This document shows, one piece after another, positions 1 through 6,621 of a stretch of DNA of 6,621 bases (position 1 is its first letter; each line of letters opens with the position of its first letter). Below the pieces are notes generated by a model, which worked only from the letters and a program-made list of their open reading frames with translations, was not told the DNA's origin and ran no database searches. This DNA is from Acidobacteriaceae bacterium. Its GTDB lineage: Bacteria > Acidobacteriota > Terriglobia > Terriglobales > Acidobacteriaceae. Position numbers and translations under genes: made by a program. The stretch covers positions 1 to 6,621 of the forward strand of contig JAUTWY010000056.1 of the NCBI GenBank assembly GCA_030838305.1. The letters are read 5' to 3'.

Positions 1-1160
1 CGCTCGGAGTTCTTCAGGAACGGGTTGGGGTCCTCGATGGACGTGCTGAAATTGCTGGCGGCTCCTTTGCCGTACTGGATGGAAAAGGTGTGGTAGCCTC
101 CATGCCATTCCAGGCGCTGGTGGCGTAGTCCGAACGCGTAACCGTCGGCGGTGGGAATGAACGCCCCGGTTTGCGTGGTGCCGCCTTTCGCCGTTGCGTA
201 ATCGAACCACACGCCCCACATCCCGAACGGCCCCTTCAAATCGTAGAGGCGCACGTCGACGTTGCTCTTCGCGTAGTTCCCATTTTGCGTCACCACATCG
301 GGCCTCGCTCCCGCGAGAAACGCCACAGACAGCTTCCCGATGCGAAGATCCCAGTCCTCAATGCCCGCCCCGTAACCGCTCATGTCCAGGGGATAGAAAT
401 CGTTAATTTCGATGTGCTGGCGGCGGTAATAGCGCTCCCCGGCCCAGAACTTCGCATTGGGCTGAAATTCCAGAATGTTCCCGGCCCGCACGAACGCTTC
501 CCGCAAACGAAACTGGTCATTCCCCGTGTTGCCGGGAAAGTTCGCGTAACTCGCGGCGTCCGCGGTGTTCGCCTCGATCATGACTTCCGTTTTTAGCCAC
601 GCCTTGTCGCCATTGTGCTCGGGGTTCAGCCAGTTGTTGACGAAAATGAATTCTCCGTACGTTTCAGCTTCATTTCCCAGGCGGTATTTCGCGTCCGCTC
701 CCGGAGCCTGAAACGCAACTTGCGCCCCGCCCTTGCTGTTGAGGCCATAACCGGAACGGAAATATCCGTGGAACTCGAAGGCTCCCAACTGTTCCTGAAG
801 CTTTGAAATCTTCGATTCCGCCTCATTGAGGAGGTCATACGTCGGTTCGGAAGGTAACTGACCCTGGTACGTTGCCCCGACTTGATCCGACTGTCCGAGA
901 GCGGCCTGCTGCGCGGCCAGCTCGACGGCAGAGATAGTTCCTTCCCTTGTTTTTTCGTTTGCCTCTTTTTGTTTCTGGATTTGCTGTTCCAGGGCAGCGA
1001 TTCGTTGCTCAAGATCCCTTGTGGTCGCGTCATACTGCTGCTTCAGTTGCTCCAGTTGTTTCTGCAGATCTTCGGGCTGCTGGGCCGCGGCGGGCCGAGT
1101 CCCCGCAGCGACCAGCACGACTATCCACAGCACCCGTTTGAAAACAAATGGACTTCGCAT
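1..1160 (-). CDS. LamB/ScrY-family sugar porin with N-terminal coiled coil (partial, C-terminus missing)
   Basis: Outer-membrane porin of the maltoporin family, expected to be a trimeric 18-stranded beta-barrel for oligosaccharide or sucrose diffusion; 386 residues are present and the frame stays open to base 1. Residues 1-26 look like a signal peptide (KR near 8-9, hydrophobic 10-19, AAA before QQ). Residues 30-70 form a Gln/Leu/Glu-rich heptad coiled coil, then an Ala/Gln-rich linker to about 127, as in ScrY rather than LamB. The barrel starts at FEFHGYFRSGYG (128-139), followed by KYRLGNEAETYGE (158-170) and later WAGERYYRR and DFYPLDMSGYGAG, matching LamB blocks in order. Tyr133, Arg135, Arg160 and Tyr168 correspond to LamB Tyr6, Arg8, Arg33 and Tyr41. 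The two cysteines of the LamB loop 1 disulfide are alanines here (149, 165). Start: ATG at 1160 gives a normal signal peptide; an in-frame ATG at 1199, 4 nt after the preceding stop, would add 13 residues. The family is clear; the substrate is not. Confidence 0.88.
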   Translation of the reverse strand, partial: MRSPFVFKRVLWIVVLVAAGTRPAAAQQPEDLQKQLEQLKQQYDATTRDLEQRIAALEQQIQKQKEANEKTREGTISAVELAAQQAALGQSDQVGATYQGQLPSEPTYDLLNEAESKISKLQEQLGAFEFHGYFRSGYGLNSKGGAQVAFQAPGADAKYRLGNEAETYGEFIFVNNWLNPEHNGDKAWLKTEVMIEANTADAASYANFPGNTGNDQFRLREAFVRAGNILEFQPNAKFWAGERYYRRQHIEINDFYPLDMSGYGAGIEDWDLRIGKLSVAFLAGARPDVVTQNGNYAKSNVDVRLYDLKGPFGMWGVWFDYATAKGGTTQTGAFIPTADGYAFGLRHQRLEWHGGYHTFSIQYGKGAASNFSTSIEDPNPFLKNSE

Positions 1161-1203
1161 TTTTCTGCGGTTCGTATGGAGCGTGGCAGGATTCCCCATG
1201 TTC

Positions 1204-2049
1204 TCAAGCTCTCGCGGAACGTCCGGTCAATACGAACCTCTCGATCGCGTTTGCGAATCCTTCTTCTTCGTTTGTGGAAGTGACATAAGTGGCCGACGCC
1301 TGAACTTCGGAGCTGGCATTTCCCATCGCGATGCTCACTCCACTCTTCTCGAACATCAGAACGTCATTCGGCATGTCTCCGATCGTCGCGATCTCTTTCG
1401 TCGGAATGTTCAGGAGTTTCGATATCGCAAGCACCACCCCGCCTTTATTCGCCTGGGGATGCGTCACGTCGAGGTAGTAAGGCTGCGACCGCGCTGCGGA
1501 AATGTGCGCTCCACCGGCCTGCTGAACGTCTTTTTCGCATTTCGCTACGCGGTCGTGGTCGTCGCCGACACCCACAATCTTCGCCACGCGGCCGAGAAGT
1601 CCCGCAAAGGTCTTCACTACGGTGGGAGCGAATTTCACCGTCCACTGCTCGCGGGACACATGCGGCCCGTTCACATCGCGGATGAACCATCCAGTGTCCG
1701 TGTATACCCATACGTCGAGACCGTGGTTTTCGATGGCTTCAATCACCTTCTCTGGAACGCCAGAGGGTAAAAACTTCTGATCAACAACGGTCGAAAGGTC
1801 AGGCTTGATCAGTACGCCGCCATTGAACGCCGCGAGGGGCTGCGTGAGTTTCAGCGGATCGATCAACATGGCCATTCCTCGCGGAGGTCGCCCGCTCGTG
1901 ACGCTGAACTCGATTCCCGCATCATGCAAACGCAAAACCGCCTCCGCCGCGCGTTTCGTCAATACCTTTTCCTGTGTCACGAGCGTCCCATCAACATCGG
2001 CAATCACCATCCGGATCGGTGTTACGGTCTGTCCATTTTTTGATGTCAT
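1204..2049 (-). CDS. Cof-type HAD-superfamily hydrolase (probable sugar phosphatase)
   Basis: A 281-residue HAD phosphatase of the Cof/IIB subfamily, cytosolic and Mg-dependent, of the group that usually dephosphorylates sugar phosphates, nucleotides or flavin precursors. All four HAD motifs are present: motif I DVDGT with nucleophile Asp18 and Asp20; motif II TSGRP (51-55); motif III Lys202 in NKGG; motif IV GDMPND with Asp225 and Asp229. The cap domain lies between motifs II and III (about 85-195), the IIB arrangement, and the length is normal for the family. The start is ATG 2049, with GAGG (2056-2059) six bases upstream; an upstream in-frame ATG at 2082 would add 11 residues, has no such site, and adds sequence that does not fit a HAD N-terminus. 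It follows the glucose dehydrogenase by 42 nt and is followed closely by the porin. Context suggests a role in sugar-phosphate turnover; the actual substrate cannot be read from sequence. Confidence 0.88.
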   Translation of the reverse strand: MTSKNGQTVTPIRMVIADVDGTLVTQEKVLTKRAAEAVLRLHDAGIEFSVTSGRPPRGMAMLIDPLKLTQPLAAFNGGVLIKPDLSTVVDQKFLPSGVPEKVIEAIENHGLDVWVYTDTGWFIRDVNGPHVSREQWTVKFAPTVVKTFAGLLGRVAKIVGVGDDHDRVAKCEKDVQQAGGAHISAARSQPYYLDVTHPQANKGGVVLAISKLLNIPTKEIATIGDMPNDVLMFEKSGVSIAMGNASSEVQASATYVTSTNEEEGFANAIERFVLTGRSARA

Positions 2050-2055
2050 CGTGAA

Positions 2056-2060
2056 CCTCT
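2056..2060 (-). promoter_or_regulatory. Shine-Dalgarno site fixing the HAD phosphatase start
   Basis: On the minus strand AGAGG is followed by TTCACG and ATG. The six-base spacing is ideal for the ATG at 2049 and identifies it as the start in preference to the in-frame ATG codons 9 and 11 codons upstream. Confidence 0.6.
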
Positions 2061-2091
2061 TTTTCTGAAGTTCCATTCGCAATCCGTCCGA

Positions 2092-2868
2092 CTATTGCTC
2101 CTGGTAGTTCCACAACAAACCGCCGTCGACAAAGAACGTTGATCCCGTGACGTAGTCGGACTCATCCGAAGCCAGGAAGCTGGCGAGGCCGGCAACGTCT
2201 TCCGGTTTTCCGAGCCGTCCGAGAGGGATATTCCCCAGGAGTTCCTTGAGCTTCACCGGGTCATTCAGGAGCTTTGTGTTGATGGGAGTTTCGATCGCTC
2301 CCGGCGCAATCGAGTTGATCGTGATGCGGTCCGGGGCGAGTTCGATCGCCAGGTTTCGCGTCAGCATCTTGATGCCTCCTTTGCTCGCGCAATAGGAAGC
2401 GAAATGCGGAAAAGGTAGTTCTTCGTGTACGGAACTGATGTTGATTATTTTTCCGCTGCGGCGGGCTTGCCTCAGATGGCGCACGACTGCTTGCGTCACA
2501 AAAAACATGCCTTTCAAATTGACGTTCAAGACGGCATCAAAATCCTCTTCCGTCACCTCCCAGAAGTCCGCCCGCTTCTCGAGACCCGCATTGTTGACAA
2601 GAATGTCGACCTTGCCGAGCGCTTCCACGGCCTGCTCGATAAATCGCTGGCCGTCGGCAACGCTTCCGACATCCGCTTGAAAGGCAGCGGCGCGCCGCTT
2701 CGTGGCGGTGATGCTGTCCACGACTTCGTCCGCACCCTTTTTGTTTTTGCGATAGCAAATCGCCACGTCGGCGCCTTCCTGCGCCAGGCGTTCTGCGATC
2801 GCTCGTCCAATTCCTTGGTCGCCGCCCGTTACCGCGGCAACCGTTCCCGTCAACCGATTTGGCAACAC
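2092..2868 (-). CDS. Short-chain glucose 1-dehydrogenase (SDR family)
   Basis: A 258-residue classical SDR that most resembles Bacillus-type glucose 1-dehydrogenase, which oxidises beta-D-glucose to glucono-1,5-lactone with NAD or NADP. Visible: the nucleotide-binding motif TGGDQGIG (14-21); YRK (39-41) after the second beta strand, where basic residues allow NADP use; the NNAG motif (92-95) extended to NNAGLE as in glucose dehydrogenases; Asn117; and the catalytic Ser146, Tyr159 and Lys163. SSVHE (145-149) before the Tyr/Lys pair and PGAIETPIN after it are strong matches to the glucose dehydrogenase subgroup. Length is normal (about 260). The coordinates use the outermost start, GTG 2868, but the strong ribosome site ends one base before it; TTG 2865, spaced by four bases, may be the true start. 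The gene lies 68 nt after the aldolase with a hairpin between. Other sugar or polyol substrates are possible; SDR and cofactor assignment are firm, glucose is likely. Confidence 0.87.
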   Translation of the reverse strand: MLPNRLTGTVAAVTGGDQGIGRAIAERLAQEGADVAICYRKNKKGADEVVDSITATKRRAAAFQADVGSVADGQRFIEQAVEALGKVDILVNNAGLEKRADFWEVTEEDFDAVLNVNLKGMFFVTQAVVRHLRQARRSGKIINISSVHEELPFPHFASYCASKGGIKMLTRNLAIELAPDRITINSIAPGAIETPINTKLLNDPVKLKELLGNIPLGRLGKPEDVAGLASFLASDESDYVTGSTFFVDGGLLWNYQEQ

Positions 2869-2869
2869 C

Positions 2870-2877
2870 CCTCCTTA
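2870..2877 (-). promoter_or_regulatory. Near-consensus Shine-Dalgarno site of the glucose dehydrogenase gene
   Basis: The minus strand reads TAAGGAGG, close to the full anti-16S complement and the strongest ribosome site in the window. It sits only one base from GTG 2868 and four from TTG 2865, so the start is probably the TTG. The base of the hairpin at 2879-2904 is one nucleotide upstream. Confidence 0.65.
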
Positions 2878-2878
2878 C

Positions 2879-2904
2879 GGCTCTTTTCCTCGCAGAAAAG
2901 AGCC
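2879..2904. promoter_or_regulatory. Perfect 10-bp inverted repeat (hairpin or operator) before the glucose dehydrogenase gene
   Basis: GGCTCTTTTC (2879-2888) and GAAAAGAGCC (2895-2904) are exact reverse complements separated by the six-base loop CTCGCA. It occupies the middle of the 68-nt gap between the aldolase stop and the glucose dehydrogenase start. No T-run follows on the minus strand; a ribosome-binding site follows instead, so it does not look like a standard intrinsic terminator. It may be an mRNA hairpin (processing, stability or translation control) or a palindromic regulator site. The structure is directly visible; the role is inference. Confidence 0.6.
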
Positions 2905-2936
2905 CCGTCCAAACTTCGTTTTGACTTCTCAAATCG

Positions 2937-4013
<1,077 letters not shown>

Positions 4014-4019
4014 CGGTTT

Positions 4020-4024
4020 CTCCT
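4020..4024 (-). promoter_or_regulatory. Shine-Dalgarno site of the aldolase gene overlapping the pgl stop codon
   Basis: The minus strand reads TAGGAG, then AAACCG and ATG. The pgl stop TAG (4023-4025) shares two bases with the AGGAG site, six bases before the aldolase start. Ribosomes ending pgl would sit on the aldolase initiation region, a typical coupling arrangement. Confidence 0.7.
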
Positions 4025-4793
4025 AAACCGCACGCTTCGCTTGCGGCGCAAGCATGCTCGCCGCCGTCGGATCCACAAGCCACACAACGCTGCCGTTAAC
4101 CGGATGAATGATTTGCGCCGGGAGTTGATCCGGCTCGTAGGGACCCTCAAGCACCGCTTTGAGGGCGGGCGCCTTTTCCGTGCCAGCCACCAGAAACAGC
4201 ACCCGCACTGCATTGTTCAGGACTGGAGGCGTCAGCGTGATGCGTTCGGTGTACAACTTGCCGACCCAGTTGCCGGCCACCAGCCGGTGTCCTTCGCTTA
4301 ACGCTTTTGTTCCCGGAAAGAGAGAAGCGGTATGCCCTTCGGGACCCATGCCGAGCAGCACCAGATCGAACTGGGGCAACTCACCCGTCTTCAACTGGAA
4401 CACGGCACGTAGCTTCTTTTCGTATTCTTCCGCCGCCTCCGCAACGTTCGCGTTTTCGCCGTGGATGCGGTGCACCTGCTGCGGCTGAACCGGGGCTTTC
4501 GAAAACATCGCTTCCGAGGCCATGCGAAAGTTGCTCTCGGCATGGTCCGGAGGCACATGCCGTTCATCGCCAAAAAAGAATTGTATTTTGTCCCACGGCA
4601 CTTTTGCCTGAAGGAGCGGGTTGGTTGCCAAGAGCCCGTAAAGCGATTTCGGTGTGGAACCGCCCGCGAGCGCGACCGAGAAGGAGCCATTCTCCCGGAC
4701 GGCTTCCTGCGCTGTCTTCAGGAATTCCGCCGCGGCCGTCTGCGCGATGGCATTGGCATCCGCCAATATTCTTACTTCTCGATTTTTCGTCAT
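4023..4793 (-). CDS. pgl: 6-phosphogluconolactonase (DevB/SOL type)
   Basis: A 256-residue cytosolic lactonase hydrolysing 6-phospho-glucono-1,5-lactone, the product of Zwf, to 6-phosphogluconate, the substrate of Gnd. Family motifs appear in order: LAGGSTPKSLY (42-52), FFGDERHVPPDHAESNF (72-88) and LLGMGPEGHTASLFPG (145-160); Arg77 and His153 lie in the conserved phosphate- and substrate-binding segments. Length is normal for this family (about 230-260) and differs from the unrelated 7-bladed propeller lactonase of E. coli. ATG 4793 is chosen because it lies four bases after the zwf stop (TGAGACGATG) and gives a normal N-terminus; a GTG at 4844 would overlap zwf by 47 bases and add 17 residues unlike the family. 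Its ribosome site is weak, so coupling to zwf is probable. Position between zwf and the aldolase matches its metabolic step. Confidence 0.95.
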   Translation of the reverse strand: MTKNREVRILADANAIAQTAAAEFLKTAQEAVRENGSFSVALAGGSTPKSLYGLLATNPLLQAKVPWDKIQFFFGDERHVPPDHAESNFRMASEAMFSKAPVQPQQVHRIHGENANVAEAAEEYEKKLRAVFQLKTGELPQFDLVLLGMGPEGHTASLFPGTKALSEGHRLVAGNWVGKLYTERITLTPPVLNNAVRVLFLVAGTEKAPALKAVLEGPYEPDQLPAQIIHPVNGSVVWLVDPTAASMLAPQAKRAV

Positions 4794-4797
4794 CGTC

Positions 4798-6384
4798 TCA
4801 ATGCACCCCAGCGGTCGCCCGCCCCACCGTCGCTGGAACCGCATTCGGCTCGGACGACGCGTGTTCTTCCCCGATCGGCCGCCACGAACGACCCTCGCGC
4901 GTCAGCAGTTCGTCGGCTTCCGCCGGACCCCAGCTTCCCGCGGCGTAGTTTGGAAAGCGTTCGGCGGGAACCGCGGACCACACATCCAGTACGGGCTGAA
5001 TGACTCGCCAGCCCGCCTCGACCATGTCCGCGCGCTGGAACAACGTGGCGTCGCCGATCATGCAGTCGTACAAAAGCCGTTCGTATCCCGTGCTGTGCGA
5101 GCGCCCGAAGTCACGCGCATAGTCAAATTCCATGTTCACAAGACCAAGCCGCATCACCGGACCGGGAACCTTGGCGCCGAATCGCAGCGAGATTCCTTCG
5201 TCGGGTTGAATGTGAATGACCAGCCGGTTCGTCTGTAGGTCGGCGATCTTGGTCTTGCGAAACAGCACGAAGGGAGAACGTCGAAACTGAATGGCGATCT
5301 CCGTCGCGCGTCGCGGCAAGCGCTTTCCTGTCCGCAAATAGAAAGGAACGCCGGACCAGCGCCAGTTGTCGATCTCGAGCCTCAGTGCCGCAAAAGTTTC
5401 TGTGTTCGATGCGGCGGAAACTCTGGGCTCAGCGCGGTAAGCCGGCAACCGCTCCGCTCCCGCCATTCCCTCGCCGTATTGTCCGCGCACCGCCATGGTG
5501 GTCACTTCTTCGGGCTTCGGGACTTGAACGGCATGCAAAATCTCGGCTTGCTTGTCGCGCACCGCGTCGGCATCGAAGGAGATCGGCGGCTCCATCGCCG
5601 TCAAGGAGAGCAGCTGGAAGAGGTGATTGGGAACCATGTCCCGCAACGCCCCGGCTGTTTCGTAAAAGCCGCCGCGCTGTTCCACGCCTACAGTCTCCGC
5701 GGCGGTGATCTGCACGCTGTCGATGAATTGCCGGTTCCACAACGGTTCCGCAATGCTGTTTGCGAACCGGAACACCATCAGGTTTTGCACGGTCTCCTTG
5801 CCCAGGTAGTGATCGATGCGGTAGATCTGTTGCTCGCTCAGGATTTTCTTGAGCTCGCGGTTCAGCTCCTTGGCCGAATCCAGATCTCGTCCAAACGGTT
5901 TTTCCACGATGACCCTGGACCACCTGCCGTCGGTCTCCTGTGTCAGGCCAGCCTGGCCCAACTGCTTCGCCACGGGAGCGAAAAACTTGGGGGACACCGC
6001 CAGATAGAAGAACCTGTTTCCTTGCGTGGAGTGTGCTTTTTCCGCAGCCGCAATCTGTACCCGCAGCTTTTCGTAAGCTGCTGAATCCTGAAAATCCCCC
6101 TGCACGTAGTAGAGTCGTTCGAGAATCCAGTCCCAGAGCTTGTCATCCAGCGCTTCGGGCGCGAACTCTCGGATGTCCTTGCTCAGTTGCTCGCGGAACG
6201 CTTCCGTCGTGAGCGAATCGTATGAGAAACCGATCACCGCGAACTGCGGCGAAAGCAGCCGGTCCTTGGCCAAGTTGCAAAGTGCCGGGATCAGCTTGCG
6301 CTTGGTCAGATCGCCGCTCGCTCCAAAGATCACCATCGTGCAGGGGCTGGCCTGCTGTCCGTGTTCGTCGAATCCTTCGGTCAT
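4798..6384 (-). CDS. zwf: Glucose-6-phosphate 1-dehydrogenase
   Basis: A 528-residue enzyme catalysing the first step of the oxidative pentose phosphate branch (glucose 6-phosphate plus NAD(P)+ to 6-phosphogluconolactone). The N-terminal Rossmann motif is GASGDLTKRKL (21-31), with Lys and Arg after it as in NADP-using forms. EKPFG (161-165) and the family signature RIDHYLGKE (189-197) follow; Asp191 with His254 (in PNHLFQ) would form the catalytic dyad and His192 contacts phosphate. The C-terminal block holds LRTGKRL, YERLLYDCMIGDATLF and YAAGSWGPAEADELL, so both domains are whole. The usual family end comes near GRSWRPIG; about 22 extra residues rich in Ala, Glu and Thr follow, making it slightly longer than the common 480-510. 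ATG 6384 has a modest site (GGA, six bases upstream). It follows gnd by 39 nt and precedes pgl by 4 nt, giving all three oxidative-branch steps in one transcript. Confidence 0.97.
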   Translation of the reverse strand: MTEGFDEHGQQASPCTMVIFGASGDLTKRKLIPALCNLAKDRLLSPQFAVIGFSYDSLTTEAFREQLSKDIREFAPEALDDKLWDWILERLYYVQGDFQDSAAYEKLRVQIAAAEKAHSTQGNRFFYLAVSPKFFAPVAKQLGQAGLTQETDGRWSRVIVEKPFGRDLDSAKELNRELKKILSEQQIYRIDHYLGKETVQNLMVFRFANSIAEPLWNRQFIDSVQITAAETVGVEQRGGFYETAGALRDMVPNHLFQLLSLTAMEPPISFDADAVRDKQAEILHAVQVPKPEEVTTMAVRGQYGEGMAGAERLPAYRAEPRVSAASNTETFAALRLEIDNWRWSGVPFYLRTGKRLPRRATEIAIQFRRSPFVLFRKTKIADLQTNRLVIHIQPDEGISLRFGAKVPGPVMRLGLVNMEFDYARDFGRSHSTGYERLLYDCMIGDATLFQRADMVEAGWRVIQPVLDVWSAVPAERFPNYAAGSWGPAEADELLTREGRSWRPIGEEHASSEPNAVPATVGRATAGVH

Positions 6385-6423
6385 GTTTCGTCCGATCTGG
6401 CTTCCAGAATTTGTTTTCCTACT

Positions 6424-6621
6424 TCACTTCGCGCCCGCAGCCTTCTCCAGGTGCCCGCCAAACTGAAATCTCATCGCGGACAGGAGCTTCGCCGCAAAAT
6501 CGTCTTCGCCTCGTGAGATGAAACGTTGGTACAGCGACGCGGTAAGGACTGGCGCCGGGGCCGTCGATTCGATCGCCGCGAGAATCGTCCAGCGTCCTTC
6601 TCCCGAATCCGAAACTCTTCC
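6424..6621 (-). CDS. gnd: 6-phosphogluconate dehydrogenase, decarboxylating, short form (partial: C-terminal 65 residues)
   Basis: Only the last 65 codons and the TGA are in the window; the 5' part lies beyond the right edge, and base 6621 happens to be the first base of a codon. The peptide begins GRVSDSGEGRWT, continues AAIESTAPAPVLTASLYQRF and ends with LLSAMRFQFGGHLEKAAGAK. This is the C-terminal signature of the short (about 300-330 aa) 6-phosphogluconate dehydrogenase group (GntZ/YqeC-like), not the long 470-residue Gnd of E. coli. The enzyme oxidatively decarboxylates 6-phosphogluconate to ribulose 5-phosphate; short forms are often NAD-preferring, but the cofactor site is outside the window. 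It is the first visible gene of the block, and the following zwf starts 39 nt after its stop. Confidence 0.93.
   Translation of the reverse strand, partial: GRVSDSGEGRWTILAAIESTAPAPVLTASLYQRFISRGEDDFAAKLLSAMRFQFGGHLEKAAGAK

Noticed and set aside
1021..1770. Open frame of 249 codons on the plus strand across the porin/HAD junction
   Set aside because: Antisense to two well-supported genes; the product is rich in Arg, His and Val with no domain and no ribosome site.
2879..2904. Hairpin as an intrinsic terminator after the aldolase
   Set aside because: The stem is long and perfect but no T-run follows on the minus strand, and a strong ribosome site begins one base later, so termination is not supported as the main reading.
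2905..2936. Possible promoter for the gdh-HAD-porin part (TTGAGA on the minus strand)
   Set aside because: A -35-like TTGAGA is present but about 17 bases downstream there is a GC-rich stretch with no -10-like sequence.
4023..4844. Longer form of pgl starting at GTG 4844
   Set aside because: It would overlap the zwf 3' end by 47 bases and add 17 residues with no family match; ATG 4793 lies in a compact stop-start junction.
4307..5238. Several overlapping plus-strand open frames (about 180-213 codons)
   Set aside because: All antisense to zwf and pgl, with Arg/Pro/Ser-rich low-complexity products typical of shadow frames.
6396..6408. Small inverted repeat TCTGG-CTT-CCAGA between gnd and zwf
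   Set aside because: Only five base pairs with a three-base loop; expected by chance, and no T-run follows.
6385..6423. Possible promoter in the gnd-zwf gap
   Set aside because: 39 bases with no convincing -10 or -35 pair on the minus strand; co-transcription from upstream of gnd is simpler.

Overview
The window holds one uninterrupted block of seven genes, all on the minus strand and so transcribed from high to low coordinates. Both end genes are cut by the window edges. In transcription order they are: the 3' end of a short-form 6-phosphogluconate dehydrogenase (gnd, 6424-6621), glucose-6-phosphate 1-dehydrogenase (zwf, 4798-6384), 6-phosphogluconolactonase (pgl, 4023-4793), class I fructose-bisphosphate aldolase of the FbaB/DhnA type (2937-4013), a short-chain glucose 1-dehydrogenase (2092-2868), a Cof-type HAD phosphatase (1204-2049) and a LamB/ScrY-type sugar porin with an N-terminal coiled coil (1-1160, C-terminus missing).

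Gaps between genes are short: 39, 4, 9, 68, 42 and about 4 to 43 nt. Stop and start signals are interlocked at zwf/pgl and pgl/fba, and possibly at HAD/porin, so the block reads as one operon. No RNA gene, mobile element, CRISPR array or convincing promoter or terminator is visible. The only non-coding stretch with clear structure is the 68-nt gap between the aldolase and the glucose dehydrogenase. It holds a perfect 10-bp inverted repeat directly upstream of a near-consensus Shine-Dalgarno sequence.

Together the genes make a sugar-oxidation module. The porin would bring sugars across an outer membrane. Zwf, Pgl and Gnd are the three enzymes of the oxidative pentose phosphate branch, making NAD(P)H and ribulose 5-phosphate. 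The aldolase joins triose phosphates with the fructose bisphosphate pool, which would help a cyclic mode of the pathway. The glucose dehydrogenase offers a second, unphosphorylated entry by oxidising glucose to gluconolactone. The HAD protein probably dephosphorylates a sugar phosphate or related metabolite.

The porin implies a Gram-negative (outer-membrane) bacterium. GC looks moderately high by eye. Short-form gnd, FbaB-type aldolase and a ScrY-like porin together would fit Acidobacteriota, Verrucomicrobiota or some Proteobacteria, but the sequence alone does not decide. I see no wholly new system. The interest lies in the unusual gene combination, the hairpin before the glucose dehydrogenase, and a porin that has lost the two cysteines of the classical maltoporin loop.
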